Assembly: GCF_001421505.1 (NCBI RefSeq)
Contig: NZ_LMKL01000006.1
Span: 186,001-250,000, forward strand
Source: Sphingomonas sp. Leaf17
GTDB lineage: Bacteria > Pseudomonadota > Alphaproteobacteria > Sphingomonadales > Sphingomonadaceae
Length of the DNA stretch: 64,000 bases
Direction of reading: 5' to 3'
The first letter of the stretch is position 1. Each line of letters starts with the position of its first letter. The notes under the pieces are model-generated. The model saw only the letters and a program-made list of their open reading frames with translations, did not search any database and was not told the origin of the DNA. The position numbers and the translations under genes are program-made. Below, one piece after another: positions 47,377-56,736 of this stretch.

Positions 47377-47880
47377 TCACGCCATCGGGCGGGCACGGGC
47401 CATCGTTCTGGCGCTGGCGCTGTGATGCGCGTGGCAGATCGCCACCGCCAGCGCGTCGGCGGCGTCGGGGCCGTCGATCTTCACGCCAGGCAGCAGCACC
47501 CCGATCATCGCCTGCACCTGCGTCTTTTCAGCGTTGCCGTTACCGACCACCGATTTCTTGACGACGCTCGCCTTGTACTCGCCGACGTCGACGCCCGCGC
47601 GCGCGGCCGCGCACAGCACGACGCCGCGCGCCTGCCCCAGTTTGAGCGTGGTGACCGCGTTGGAATTGACAAACACCTCCTCGACCGCCGCCGCGTCGGG
47701 CGCATGGTCGATCACCAGCGCGGCCAGCATCGCGTCGAGATGCGCGAGCCGACGCGCGAGCGGGGCCTTGGTGTCGGTGCACAACCGCCCGTTGGCGATA
47801 TGCGTCAGCCGGTTGCCCTCGGCCCGGATCAAACCCCAGCCGGTGGTGCCGAGGCCGGGGTCGAGGCCGAGGACGATCAT
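47377..47880 (-). CDS. ruvC: Holliday junction resolvase RuvC
   Basis: This 167-residue endonuclease starts [16 protein letters not shown] and has the acidic catalytic residues D7, E67 (AAVEEVFVN), D139 and D142 ([12 protein letters not shown]), matching E. coli D7/E66/D138/D141. RuvC resolves four-way junctions with RuvAB. The usual neighbours ruvA and ruvB are not next to it; yebC is immediately upstream with a 4-base gap. Confidence 0.96.
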   Translation of the reverse strand: MIVLGLDPGLGTTGWGLIRAEGNRLTHIANGRLCTDTKAPLARRLAHLDAMLAALVIDHAPDAAAVEEVFVNSNAVTTLKLGQARGVVLCAAARAGVDVGEYKASVVKKSVVGNGNAEKTQVQAMIGVLLPGVKIDGPDAADALAVAICHAHHSASARTMARARPMA

Positions 47881-47884
47881 GCGC

Positions 47885-48628
47885 TCAACCCAGCTTTTCC
47901 ATCACGTCATCGGAGATTTCGTAATTCGCCCACACGGTCTGGACGTCGTCATCCTCGTCCAGCGCGTCGAGCAGCTTGAACAGCGTGGCGGCATCGCCCT
48001 CGCCGACATCGACCATCGTCTGCGGACGCCAGGCGAGTTTCGCGCCCTCCGCCTCGCCCAGCACCGGCTCCAGCGCCTTGACGACCTCGTGCAGCGACCC
48101 CTGATCGGTCCAGATCTCGTGACCGTCGTCGCTCGACGTGACGTCCTCGGCACCCGCCTCCAGCGCCGCCTCGAAGACCTTCTCCGCATCGCCGGCGGAC
48201 GCCGGATAGTTGATGAGACCAAGCCGGTCGAACGCATGGCTGACCGCACCCGGCGCGCCCAGATTGCCGCCATTCTTGCTGACCGCGACGCGGACGTTGG
48301 TCGCGGTACGGTTGCGGTTGTCGCTCAGCGCCTCGATGATGAGGCTGACGCCACCGGGGCCAAAGCCCTCGTAACGGATTTCCTCGTAATTCTCGGTGTC
48401 GCCGCGGCTCGCCTTGTCGATCGAACGCTGGATATTGTCCTTGGGCACCGACTGCGCCTTGGCCGCGTTCACCGCCATGCGCAGGCGCGGGTTCATGTCG
48501 GGATCGGGCAGCCCCATCTTGGCGGCCACGGTAATTTCGCGGCACAGCTTGCTGAAGATGTTGGAGCGCTTCTTGTCCTGCGCACCCTTACGATGCTTGA
48601 TGTTCGCGTATTTGGAATGGCCTGCCAT
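47885..48628 (-). CDS. yebC: YebC/PmpR family regulator
   Basis: The 247-residue protein starts [18 protein letters not shown] and has the three-domain YebC structure, with [24 protein letters not shown] and [11 protein letters not shown] as family signatures. Some members repress transcription, while recent work links YebC-type proteins to translation of proline-rich stretches. It is upstream of ruvC, the common bacterial order. Confidence 0.95.
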   Translation of the reverse strand: MAGHSKYANIKHRKGAQDKKRSNIFSKLCREITVAAKMGLPDPDMNPRLRMAVNAAKAQSVPKDNIQRSIDKASRGDTENYEEIRYEGFGPGGVSLIIEALSDNRNRTATNVRVAVSKNGGNLGAPGAVSHAFDRLGLINYPASAGDAEKVFEAALEAGAEDVTSSDDGHEIWTDQGSLHEVVKALEPVLGEAEGAKLAWRPQTMVDVGEGDAATLFKLLDALDEDDDVQTVWANYEISDDVMEKLG

Positions 48629-48906
48629 GGGTCGCCTCTGAATGGATGCGCCGGGTCTTAATCGTCGCGCGCCGATTTCGCCAGTGCATCGATTTTCGCT
48701 GCCAGCACCGCCCGCGGCGTGCCGGGCAGGGCTGGCGCGTGTCGTGCGGGGCCGTGGTCGCCGTGGGTCGTGCCGTTTCATGGGGTCACGATCGCGGACG
48801 CAAGGCCCCGCCACACGCTGCAAATTGAAGGCTTCGTCATGCGGTATATCATGCCCCCGCCGCAATCCGCTTGCCCCGCCCCGCCCGCATACGCCAAACG
48901 CGCCCC

Positions 48907-50364
48907 ATGACCGTACGCGTGAACATGGGAACCGACGGCGCAGGGGCCGCCGTCGCGATCGACCTGGAGGAACTGCTCGCCACCCGATTGCTGGTTCAGG
49001 GCAATTCGGGATCGGGGAAATCGCATCTGCTGCGCCGCCTGCTCGAACGATCGGCGGGTCAGGTGCAGCAGGTCATCATCGACCCCGAGGGTGATTTCGT
49101 CACCCTGTCCGGGGCCTATGGCCACACCGTGATCGACGCCGGCGAATATAGCGAGCGCGAGGTCGCACGGTTTGCCGCGCGCATCCGCCAGCACCGCGCC
49201 TCGGTCGTGCTCAGCCTGGAGGGGCTTGAGGTCGAGGGCCAGATGCGCTGCGCCGCCTCCTTCCTGTCGGCGATGTTCGATGCCCCGCGCGAACATTGGT
49301 ATCCCGCCCTCGTGGTGGTCGACGAGGCGCAGCTGTTCGCCCCTGCGGCGGCCGGTGAGGTGAACGAGGAGGTCCGCCGCGCCTCGCTGTCGGCGATGAC
49401 GAACCTGATGTGTCGCGGACGCAAACGCGGCCTTGCCGGCGTCATCGCCACGCAGCGTCTGGCCAAGCTGGCCAAGAACGTCGCGGCGGAGGCGTCGAAC
49501 TTCCTGATGGGCCGCACCTTTCTCGACATCGACATGGCGCGCGCGGCCGACCTGCTCGGCATGGACCGGCGACAGGCGGAGACGATTCGCGAGCTTCAGC
49601 GCGGGACGTTCCTCGCATTGGGGCCGGCGGTGTCCAGGCGGCCGATCTCGGTCAAGATCGGCTCGGTCGAAACGTCGGCGCGCAGCGGCAGTCCGAAACT
49701 CACCCCGCTGCCGACCGCGCCCGCCGCCGACATGAAGGACCTGCTGTTCGCGCCGGTCGATCCGCTGCCGGAGTTCAATTTCGGCCCCGAACCCAAGGTG
49801 TCGGTGCCCGCCGACACGCTGATCGAGGATTTCGCGAAGGTCGCCCCGGCCCCGGCGGCGAGCGCGGTGCCCGACAAGACGCCCGAGGCGGTCGAGGCCA
49901 TCGTCGCCGACGTGATGCGCGCGATCGTCGAGGACCGAGAATCGGCCCTGCGTGCGCCGGCTGTGCTGTTCCAGGATTTCCAGGTCCGCTGCCGGATGGC
50001 CGATCTGGCGCGGCCACCGGTCGACCTGTCCGCCTTCGTCCGACGGCTGAGCTGCGCGCGGGCCGGGATCTTCGACCTGACCGATCCCGACTGGACGGCC
50101 GCGCTGGAGGTGGCCAGCGCCTTGCCCGACGACATGCTCGGTGCGTTCCTCGTCGTCGCCCGTGCGGCGCGCGACGGCGATCCCTGCCCGTCCGACCTGC
50201 GCATTGCGGAAGTGTACGGCACCAGTTCGCTCGGCCGCGTGCGACGGCTGCTGGCGAATATCGAATCGCGGGAGCTGTTCGTGTGCCGCGTCGACATGGG
50301 CGGCAAGCGGTCGATCACCGTGCCGCGGCTGGGATGGACGACGCAACCGGCGGAGGCGGCGTGA
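48907..50364 (+). CDS. HerA-like ATPase (DUF87)
   Basis: The 485-residue protein has a HerA/FtsK-type RecA fold: Walker [10 protein letters not shown] (32-40), Walker [11 protein letters not shown] (D139/E140), and a sensor/arginine segment [18 protein letters not shown] near residue 175. The C-terminal 200 residues form a separate region with a winged-helix-like end ([23 protein letters not shown]). Archaeal HerA translocates DNA with nuclease NurA; some bacterial relatives act in defence. No nuclease gene is adjacent. Function beyond DNA-translocating ATPase is not established. Confidence 0.85.
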   Translation: MTVRVNMGTDGAGAAVAIDLEELLATRLLVQGNSGSGKSHLLRRLLERSAGQVQQVIIDPEGDFVTLSGAYGHTVIDAGEYSEREVARFAARIRQHRASVVLSLEGLEVEGQMRCAASFLSAMFDAPREHWYPALVVVDEAQLFAPAAAGEVNEEVRRASLSAMTNLMCRGRKRGLAGVIATQRLAKLAKNVAAEASNFLMGRTFLDIDMARAADLLGMDRRQAETIRELQRGTFLALGPAVSRRPISVKIGSVETSARSGSPKLTPLPTAPAADMKDLLFAPVDPLPEFNFGPEPKVSVPADTLIEDFAKVAPAPAASAVPDKTPEAVEAIVADVMRAIVEDRESALRAPAVLFQDFQVRCRMADLARPPVDLSAFVRRLSCARAGIFDLTDPDWTAALEVASALPDDMLGAFLVVARAARDGDPCPSDLRIAEVYGTSSLGRVRRLLANIESRELFVCRVDMGGKRSITVPRLGWTTQPAEAA

Positions 50365-50382
50365 GCGCGGGAACACACGCCG

Positions 50383-50706
50383 TCAGATCAGGAGGGTTAC
50401 AACCAACCCGACGACACCCCCCGCCTGCACCATCGCGATCCGGTCAAGCCGGCCAGCGAACGGCTGTTTGCGCGTCTTGTGACGAAACCGCCGCCGCGCC
50501 CAGATCGCGCCCGGACTGCCGCCGGCGACCGCCAGCCACAATAGCGTCGATTCGCGCGTTCGCCGCGCACCCCGAACCGCCAGCGCCTTGTCACGCCGGA
50601 ACGCGACGACGGCGGCGAAATTGACCGCCAGCAGGTAACAGACAAGGGCAAGGATCAACGCCGTGCCCCCGCCGCGTCGGGCCGCCGCCCCGGCACCACC
50701 GGGCAC
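50383..50706 (-). CDS. DUF1294 membrane protein
   Basis: This protein of up to 107 residues has the DUF1294 core RRDKALAVRGARRTRESTLLWLAVAGGSPGAIWARRRFRHKTRKQPF between two membrane helices. The family is widespread and uncharacterised, sometimes fused to a cold-shock domain. The GTG at 50706 is the longest start; a TTG about 15 codons further in would remove an unusual glycine/arginine-rich tail and is closer to family length. Confidence 0.8.
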   Translation of the reverse strand: MPGGAGAAARRGGGTALILALVCYLLAVNFAAVVAFRRDKALAVRGARRTRESTLLWLAVAGGSPGAIWARRRFRHKTRKQPFAGRLDRIAMVQAGGVVGLVVTLLI

Positions 50707-50719
50707 GGCGACCCGGTCA

Positions 50720-50986
50720 TCAGATCATGCCAAGCGCGGTCATGTAGGTTTCGAGGATGGTCTCCTCCTCCTGATATTCTTCCTTCTTCTTCTTGCGGAT
50801 ACTCATGATCTTGCGGATCGCCTTGGTGTCGTAGCCACGCGATTTTGCCTCGGCCATCACGTCCTTGATGTCGTCGGCGATGCCCTTCTTCTCTTCTTCC
50901 AGTCGCTCGGCGCGCTCGATCAGCAGCCGCAGTTCGTCCGCGGCGACCGATCCGCCGCCCATGCCGTGTTGGCGTTCGTCCGTCAT
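50720..50986 (-). CDS. gapR: Nucleoid-associated protein GapR (DUF2312)
   Basis: The 88-residue product contains [48 protein letters not shown], the defining helices of GapR. In Caulobacter GapR tetramers clamp overtwisted DNA ahead of replication and transcription and stimulate gyrase and topoisomerase IV. A GCGTTAACC direct repeat lies upstream at 51117-51140. DUF1294 follows after 13 bases and may be co-transcribed. Confidence 0.95.
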   Translation of the reverse strand: MTDERQHGMGGGSVAADELRLLIERAERLEEEKKGIADDIKDVMAEAKSRGYDTKAIRKIMSIRKKKKEEYQEEETILETYMTALGMI

Positions 50987-51141
50987 GATGTTCCCCCTGG
51001 CCGCTTCGGACCCGATGCGTGATGTGATCCCCGATTCGTCGCGACGCGATACGCGCGCAGACGACGGGGATGCGGACGGCGCGTCTAGGCGGTTCGCGCG
51101 CGCCGCTCAAGGCGAGCGTTAACCAACGGTCGCGTTAACCC

Positions 51142-51435
51142 TCATGCGTTCTTCTTCACGCTCTCCGCCATGCGCGCCAGCTGCTCCGGCGTCGCCTCGC
51201 CGGCTTGCGCCTTCCACTGCGCGTAGGGCATCCCGTAAATGGCCTCTCGCGCGGCGTCCTTGCCCAGCGTGCCGCCGCTCGCCTCGTGCGTCCAGTCGGA
51301 CAGGCAGTTGCGGCAGAATCCGGCGAGGCCCATCAGATCGACATTGGCCGCATCGTCGCGGTGGCGCAGGTGCAGGACCAGCCGGCGGAACGCCGCGGCG
51401 GCCGTAGCGTCGTCGATATCGTCAAGAGTAGCCAT
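51142..51435 (-). CDS. DUF1244 family protein
   Basis: This 97-residue protein matches DUF1244: AAAFRRLVLHLRHRDDAANVDLMGLAGFCRNCLSDW, with a paired-cysteine CRNC element, then YGMPYAQWKAQ. The family is small, cytoplasmic and uncharacterised; the cysteines and histidines could bind metal. The start at 51435 gives MATLDDIDDA with an AGG upstream. It is divergent from pyruvate kinase and precedes gapR. Confidence 0.88.
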   Translation of the reverse strand: MATLDDIDDATAAAAFRRLVLHLRHRDDAANVDLMGLAGFCRNCLSDWTHEASGGTLGKDAAREAIYGMPYAQWKAQAGEATPEQLARMAESVKKNA

Positions 51436-51511
51436 TACCTGTCGCTCCAAGGTTGATTGGCGCGAGATAGGCGGTAGAGCCTGCCGGGCAAAGTCCCGAG
51501 GATGTTTTCGT

Positions 51512-52966
51512 ATGACCAAGGCCATATCCCCCCGATCGCGTAAGGTCCGCATTCTCGCAACGCTCGGCCCGGCCAGCAGCACGCGCGAGATGATCGCCAC
51601 TCTGTTCGAGGCAGGGGCCGATGCGTTCCGAATCAACATGAGCCACGGCGATCAGGCGTCGAAGGTCGCGGTCGTAAAGGCGATTCGCTCGCTGGAGGCC
51701 GAATATCGTCGCCCGACGACGATCCTTGCCGATCTTCAGGGGCCGAAACTGCGCGTCGGCAAATTCGATGGCGGCCGCACCGTGCTGGTCACCGGATCGT
51801 CGTTCGTGCTCGACCGATCGACCGCACCCGGCGATGCGACCCGGGTCGAATTGCCGCATGACGAGATTTTCCAGGCGATCGAGCCGGGCGCCCGCCTGCT
51901 GCTCGACGACGGCAAGCTGGTGCTGCGCGTCACCGCTCACACCGCCGACACGATCACCACTCTTGTAGAGGTGGGCGGCGCGTTGTCGGACAAGAAGGGA
52001 CTGAACGTCCCCGACGTCGTCGTCCCGGTCCCGGCGCTGACGCCCAAGGATCGCAGCGACCTCGACTGGGCGGTCGACCAGGGCGTCGACTGGATCGCCC
52101 TGTCGTTCGTGCAGCGGCCCGAGGATCTGTGGGAAGCGCGCAAGCTGATCGGCGGCAAGGCGGCGCTGCTCGCCAAGATCGAAAAGCCGGCCGCGATCGA
52201 GCGGCTGGAGGAGATCGTCGAGGCGTGTGACGGTGTGATGGTCGCACGCGGCGACCTTGGCGTCGAAATGCCACCCGAGCAGGTACCGCCGCTGCAAAAG
52301 CGTATCGTCGAGGTATCGCGCCGGATGGGCCGCCCGGTGGTGGTCGCGACGCAGATGCTCGAATCGATGATCCTCAGCCCGTCGCCGACCCGCGCGGAAG
52401 TATCGGACGTGGCCACAGCCATCTATGATGGTGCCGATGCCATCATGCTGTCGGCCGAAAGCGCCGCCGGTGCCTGGCCGACCGAATCGGTGGCGATGAT
52501 GAACGCGATCGGCAACGCGGTGGAGCGCGATCCCGGCCACGGCGACCGCGTCCACTTTACCGTGATGAAGCCCGATCCGACGACCGCCGATGCGTTGTCG
52601 GAAGCAGCAAAGAACATCGCGTCGACCGTGTCGGCCGCCGCGATCATCTGCTTCACCACCTCCGGCTCGACCGCCCGCCGCGTGGCGCGCGAGCGGCCGT
52701 CGGTGCCGTTGCTGGTCCTGACCCCCGAACTGGAAACCGCACGCCGCCTTGGCCTGTTGTGGGGCACCCACGCGGTCCACACCAAGGACGTCAGCTCGTT
52801 CGAGGAAATGGTCGCAAAGGCCAAGCGCATGGCCCTGCGCCACGGCATCGCCCGTGCCGGCGACAGCATCATCGTGATGGCCGGCGTCCCCTTCCGCACG
52901 CCCGGTTCGACCAATGTGCTGCACGTCGTGCGCGTGACCGGCGACGAACTGAAGAACTACGACTGA
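51512..52966 (+). CDS. pyk: Pyruvate kinase
   Basis: The 484-residue enzyme has KVRILATLGPASS, the substrate/metal region INMSHGD, ADLQGPKLRVG, the active-site KIEKPAAIERLEEIVEACDGVMVARGDLGVE, and MLSAESAAGAWP, then the allosteric C-terminal domain. It makes ATP and pyruvate from phosphoenolpyruvate in the cytoplasm. Start MTKAISPRSRK at 51512 is preceded by GAGGATG; upstream in-frame sequence belongs to the divergent gene region. Confidence 0.97.
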   Translation: MTKAISPRSRKVRILATLGPASSTREMIATLFEAGADAFRINMSHGDQASKVAVVKAIRSLEAEYRRPTTILADLQGPKLRVGKFDGGRTVLVTGSSFVLDRSTAPGDATRVELPHDEIFQAIEPGARLLLDDGKLVLRVTAHTADTITTLVEVGGALSDKKGLNVPDVVVPVPALTPKDRSDLDWAVDQGVDWIALSFVQRPEDLWEARKLIGGKAALLAKIEKPAAIERLEEIVEACDGVMVARGDLGVEMPPEQVPPLQKRIVEVSRRMGRPVVVATQMLESMILSPSPTRAEVSDVATAIYDGADAIMLSAESAAGAWPTESVAMMNAIGNAVERDPGHGDRVHFTVMKPDPTTADALSEAAKNIASTVSAAAIICFTTSGSTARRVARERPSVPLLVLTPELETARRLGLLWGTHAVHTKDVSSFEEMVAKAKRMALRHGIARAGDSIIVMAGVPFRTPGSTNVLHVVRVTGDELKNYD

Positions 52967-53039
52967 TCGCATATCCCCTCCACCGGCGACGATGATCGCC
53001 GGTGGAGGGGCATCGGCCCGGCACGGGCTGACGGGCTGC

Positions 53040-54443
53040 CTACAGCCCCTCGTTCACCCAATGGGCGTTGGACAACCGGCGCGCCAGATCGGCGCACTGG
53101 CGGCGCAGGTCCGGCACCGCGACGATTTCCCAGAAGCTTCCGCGCGTCATCGGCCCCACGCAGTAGATATCCGACTGCGCTCGCCCCGCGCTGTCGACGA
53201 CCCGCGATCCGTCGTCCACGTCGATGCCAAGCCGCAGCGCGTCCGCCCGGATCATGCCGCCGTCGATCAACTGGCGCAGCAAAGCCTCGTCGCTGCGCAG
53301 CACGTCGCCCTGCGGACCGGTGCAGTTGACGATCCGCCGCGCCGTCGTCTCGATCCGGTGCGCCTGCCCGCGCGGTCGCCAGCTCAGGCGCGCGCCCGCG
53401 CCATCCGCCTCCACCGTGACGATCTTGCCGGCCGCGAAGGTCAGCCGCCCCGCGGCGACCAGCGCGTCGATCCGGTCGGCCACCGCCGGGGCCAGCCGGT
53501 GGCGGTGCACGTCCCAGAACGGTCGCGCATGGCGCAGGAAGCGCTGGCGGGTCACGGCGTCGGCGCGCGCCCACCACCGCTGGGTCACCGGGCGCAGCGC
53601 ATCCACTGCTGCCCGCCAGCCCTTCACCGCCGCATCGGCGCGAAGCTGCGCGACCAGCGCGGACAGCGGCTGGTCCGGCGTGTCGGTCGATCCCGGCGGC
53701 GCGGCCGGCGCACCATCGACGTGCCGACGCGGCGACAGGCCGCGCCGCGACAGCGCGAGGATGTTCCCCTCGAACCCCGCCGCATCCAGTTGCAGCGCCA
53801 TGTCGATCGCGGTCAGGCCCGATCCGACCAGCACGACGCGGTCGGCGGCGGAAAGGCCAGCGGCGGGGTCCTGCGTCCATGGATTGTGGACATAGACGTC
53901 GGTCGGCAGCGCGGCCGGGTCGATACCGGGCGGCACATGCGGCGGCAGGTTGCCGACCGCCAGCACGACCGCATCCGCCGTCAGTGTCGAGCCGTCCGAC
54001 AGCGCAAGCCGGATCATGCCATCCGCCCGGTCGACCGCCAGCACCTCACCCGCGATCGTGTCCAGCCGCGCGCCCGCCGCCGCCCGCGTTTCGGCCAGCA
54101 TCTCGCGCAGATACGCGCCATAGGTGGCGCGCGCGACAAAGCTGGTGGGTGAACCGCCCTCACCCTCCCGCGCCGCAAGCCAGCGCGTGAAATGCGCGGG
54201 ATCGTCGGGAAAGGCGCTCATCGCCGCGGCGCGGACGTTCAGCAACTGGCTGGGATGCGCGGTGCCATAGGCGATGCCCCGGCCAAGCCGCGCCGGCGTG
54301 CGCTCGACCAAAGTCGTGCGCGGCCCGCCGAAGCGGAACAGGTTGATCGCCATCAACGCACCGCTGAAGCCGCCGCCAACGATGACGACATGGCTGTCGG
54401 GGGTCAGCCATTGCGGCGCGGTCGGGCGAGGAATATCCGTCAT
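53040..54443 (-). CDS. FAD/NAD(P)-binding oxidoreductase (YdhS-like)
   Basis: This 467-residue flavoprotein has a Rossmann motif VVIVGGGFSGAL near the N-terminus, LGRGIAYGT, HLLNVRAAAMSAFP-like QLLNVRA, VVLAVGNLPP, a second VVLVGSGLTAIDMALQL motif and a terminal DIYCVGPMTRGSFWE. This pattern is that of COG4529 (E. coli YdhS), related to lysine/ornithine N-monooxygenases but of unknown substrate. The ATG at 54443 is preferred over an upstream one that adds a tail. No partner gene is obvious. Confidence 0.88.
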   Translation of the reverse strand: MTDIPRPTAPQWLTPDSHVVIVGGGFSGALMAINLFRFGGPRTTLVERTPARLGRGIAYGTAHPSQLLNVRAAAMSAFPDDPAHFTRWLAAREGEGGSPTSFVARATYGAYLREMLAETRAAAGARLDTIAGEVLAVDRADGMIRLALSDGSTLTADAVVLAVGNLPPHVPPGIDPAALPTDVYVHNPWTQDPAAGLSAADRVVLVGSGLTAIDMALQLDAAGFEGNILALSRRGLSPRRHVDGAPAAPPGSTDTPDQPLSALVAQLRADAAVKGWRAAVDALRPVTQRWWARADAVTRQRFLRHARPFWDVHRHRLAPAVADRIDALVAAGRLTFAAGKIVTVEADGAGARLSWRPRGQAHRIETTARRIVNCTGPQGDVLRSDEALLRQLIDGGMIRADALRLGIDVDDGSRVVDSAGRAQSDIYCVGPMTRGSFWEIVAVPDLRRQCADLARRLSNAHWVNEGL

Positions 54444-54542
54444 GCGGGTTTCATACGCACAACCGGGTGCCATTGGCATAGCCCGTGTCGACCGCCCGCC
54501 GCCGACCGGACACGCCCTCCCTTCCAGACCGGTGGCCCGGAC

Positions 54543-54574
54543 AAAAAAAGGCCCGGTACGTCGCCGTACCGGGC
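54543..54574 (-). terminator. Intrinsic terminator of glnK-amtB
   Basis: On the minus strand GCCCGGTACG (54574-54565), a GCGA loop and CGTACCGGGC (54560-54551) are followed by CTTTTTTT. The 10-bp stem is perfect. Confidence 0.92.
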
Positions 54575-54636
54575 TGGAGGTGGTCCGCAGGAGGAACCGC
54601 TGGAGGTGGGGGCGATTGTGCCGCCCCCATCCAATC

Positions 54637-55986
54637 TCAGTTGTAGGCGCGCTCGCCGTGCTCGCCGAGGTCGAGGCCTTCGCGCTCCACCTCTTCGGAT
54701 ACCCGCAAGCCGGTCAGCGCCTTGGCGACGTACATCGCGATGACGGTGGCAATCGTTGCCCAGATGATGGTCGCACCGACGGCGATGACCTGCGTCACGA
54801 TCTGGCTGGCGATGCTGAAATCGGGCTTGCCGGGACCGCCGAACGCCGGGGCATAGACGATGCCAGTGCCGATCGCGCCGATCATGCCGCCGATGCCGTG
54901 GATGCCGAACGCGTCGAGCGCGTCGTCATAACCAAGCTTCGGCTTCAGGAACGATACCGCATAGTAGCAGACCACCGAGGCGAGCGCGCCGAGGATGATC
55001 GCGCCGAACGGACCGGAATTGCCCGCCGCCGGCGTGACGGCGACCAGACCGGCGATGATACCCGAGCAGAAGCCCAGCGCTGACCCCTTGTGGCCGTTGA
55101 CCCGCTCCACCAGCATCCAGGCAAGCCCTGCCGAGGCGGTGGCAACGAAGGTGTTGATCATCGCGAGTGCCGCCGAGCCGTTGGCCTCCAGCGCAGACCC
55201 TGCGTTGAAGCCGAACCAGCCGACCCAGAGCAGGCCGGTGCCGATGCCGGTCATCGTCATCGAATGCGGCACGATCCGCTCGGTCGGATAGCCCAGCCGC
55301 TTGCCGAGGATCAGCGACGCGACCAGCGCCGAGACACCGGCGTTGACGTGGACCACGGTACCGCCGGCAAAGTCCAGCGCGCCCATCTTGAAGAACACGC
55401 CGCCCGATGCCCAGACCATGTGCGCGATCGGGAAATAGGCCAGCGTCAGCCAGACGATGGCAAAGACCATCACCGCCGAGAACTTCATCCGTTCGACGAC
55501 CGACCCCAGCACCAGCGCGACGGTGATCGCGGCAAAGGTCATCTGGAACGCGATGAAGACATATTCGGGGATCGCGACGCCGGCGGTGAAGGTCGCCGCT
55601 GTCGAATCCGGCGTGATGCCGGCCAGGAACGCCTTGCCGAAGCCGGAGATGAACGCGCCGCCACCATCGCCGAACGCCATCGTGTAGCCATACATGACCC
55701 ACAGCAGCATTGCGAGACACGCGACCGCGCCGATCTGGGTCATCACCGACAGCATGTTCTTGGCGCGCGTCAGGCCGCCGTAGAACAGCGCCAGGCCCGG
55801 CAGGATCATCATCAGGACCAGAACGGTCGACGTCATCATCCAGGCGGTGTCGCCCTTGTTGACGGTGACAGCCGGTGCGGCGGCCGCCGCCTCCTGCGCC
55901 CAGGCGGGCATGGCCGCGAACAGGACAGCGGCAGCGCCGGCCCCCGCGGCGATCTTGCCTGTGGAAACTCTCATCGCGTGCTTCAT
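54637..55986 (-). CDS. amtB: Ammonium transporter AmtB
   Basis: The 449-residue protein has a cleavable signal peptide (to about AMPAWAQEA) and eleven membrane helices of the Amt/Rh family: GLALFYGGLTRAKN, AHMVWASGGVFFKMGALDFAGGTVVHVNAGVSAL with the gate region, and DDALDAFGIHGIGGMIG with the pore histidine. It conducts ammonium/ammonia and is closed by unuridylylated GlnK. The start at 55986 is chosen because GGGGGA precedes it. The gene follows glnK in the classical operon. Confidence 0.96.
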   Translation of the reverse strand: MKHAMRVSTGKIAAGAGAAAVLFAAMPAWAQEAAAAAPAVTVNKGDTAWMMTSTVLVLMMILPGLALFYGGLTRAKNMLSVMTQIGAVACLAMLLWVMYGYTMAFGDGGGAFISGFGKAFLAGITPDSTAATFTAGVAIPEYVFIAFQMTFAAITVALVLGSVVERMKFSAVMVFAIVWLTLAYFPIAHMVWASGGVFFKMGALDFAGGTVVHVNAGVSALVASLILGKRLGYPTERIVPHSMTMTGIGTGLLWVGWFGFNAGSALEANGSAALAMINTFVATASAGLAWMLVERVNGHKGSALGFCSGIIAGLVAVTPAAGNSGPFGAIILGALASVVCYYAVSFLKPKLGYDDALDAFGIHGIGGMIGAIGTGIVYAPAFGGPGKPDFSIASQIVTQVIAVGATIIWATIATVIAMYVAKALTGLRVSEEVEREGLDLGEHGERAYN

Positions 55987-56002
55987 CGTTCCCCCCACCA
56001 TG

Positions 56003-56341
56003 TCAGAGTGCCGTTTCGTCGGTTTCGCCGGTGCGGATCCGCACCGCCTGACCGACGTCGAGCACGAAGATCTTGCCGTCGCCGATCGCGCCGGTGTTCG
56101 CCGATGCCTGGATCGCCTCGACCGCGCGGTCGGCGACGTCAGCGGCGCAGACGACCTCGATCTTGATCTTGGGCACCATGTTGGTGCTGTATTCGGCCCC
56201 GCGATAGATTTCGGTCTGGCCCTTCTGGCGGCCGAACCCCTTCACCTCGCTGACGGTCATGCCGGCGACACCGACCGCGGTCAGCGCCTCGCGCACTTCG
56301 TCGAGCTTGAACGGTTTGATGATGGCTATGACGAGTTTCAA
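56003..56341 (-). CDS. glnK: Nitrogen regulatory protein PII (GlnK)
   Basis: The 112-residue product starts (with TTG) LKLVIAIIKPFKLDEVREAL and has the T-loop GRQKGQTEIYRGAEYST with uridylylation site Y51, then NTGAIGDGKIFVLDVGQAVRIRTGE. Its length equals the PII family exactly only if the TTG at 56341 is the start, and a GGGGGGC sequence lies just upstream; the ATG further up would add 33 unrelated residues. GlnK senses 2-oxoglutarate, ATP/ADP and glutamine and blocks AmtB. A sigma-54 promoter lies upstream. Confidence 0.95.
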   Translation of the reverse strand: MKLVIAIIKPFKLDEVREALTAVGVAGMTVSEVKGFGRQKGQTEIYRGAEYSTNMVPKIKIEVVCAADVADRAVEAIQASANTGAIGDGKIFVLDVGQAVRIRTGETDETAL

Positions 56342-56383
56342 CCCAAAGCCCCCCTTGGCGATTATGTCCCGGGGATCGGTATC

Positions 56384-56398
56384 GCAATCATCGTGCCA
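56384..56398 (-). promoter_or_regulatory. Sigma-54 promoter of glnK-amtB
   Basis: The minus strand reads TGGCACG-ATGA-TTGC, which matches the -24/-12 consensus TGGCACG-N4-TTGC exactly. The start site should be near 56372, giving a leader of about 30 bases before the TTG start of glnK. An NtrC-dependent operon is expected here, and rpoN is present in the same window. Confidence 0.85.
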
Positions 56399-56490
56399 TG
56401 TGCGAAACGGCCTTGAACACGGCCGGCAGGCAGGCGGCAAAGGTCAACAAAGCGTAAAAATATGGGCAGGCCCCACGATTTGCCCGAAAA

Positions 56491-56688
56491 TCAGGCAGCG
56501 ATGATCGCGCGCGCCGCGTCCAGATCCTCGTCATCGACCATCACCCGGACCGGCACCAGCAGCCAGCTGCCATCGCCGATCGAGGCATTGCCGTCGAACG
56601 CGATCGCCGGGATGCCCTCGCTCTCCAGACGGCCGACGATGATATGCGCTTCGTTCCGGTCGAAGCGGCCCAGTTCGGCAAGGCTCAT
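56491..56688 (-). CDS. DUF2007 domain protein
   Basis: This 65-residue protein has the DUF2007 pattern: FDRNEAHIIVGRLESEGIPAIAFDGN, then SWLLVPVRVMVDDEDLDAARAII. The fold is a small alpha/beta domain resembling PII-like ferredoxin folds, called a putative signal-transducing protein, but no signal is known. It is 150 bases upstream of the glnK start on the same strand and divergent from ccdA. Confidence 0.85.
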   Translation of the reverse strand: MSLAELGRFDRNEAHIIVGRLESEGIPAIAFDGNASIGDGSWLLVPVRVMVDDEDLDAARAIIAA

Positions 56689-56736
56689 CGGTGCATCCTC
56701 GTTGACGGGTCAGGGACGTGCGCATAGTATTTGCGC

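Noticed and set aside
47885..48865. A longer yebC reading frame starting near 48865
   Set aside because: The extra N-terminal 79 residues are basic low-complexity sequence; [15 protein letters not shown] is the universal family start.
48629..48906. A short peptide-like stretch ending [16 protein letters not shown] upstream of yebC
   Set aside because: It reads like a helix but is preceded by a stop with no usable start codon; perhaps a remnant, not a gene.
51119..51138. A canonical CtrA site (TTAA-N7-TTAA) upstream of gapR
   Set aside because: The two TTAA motifs are 12 bases apart, not 7; reported only as a direct repeat.
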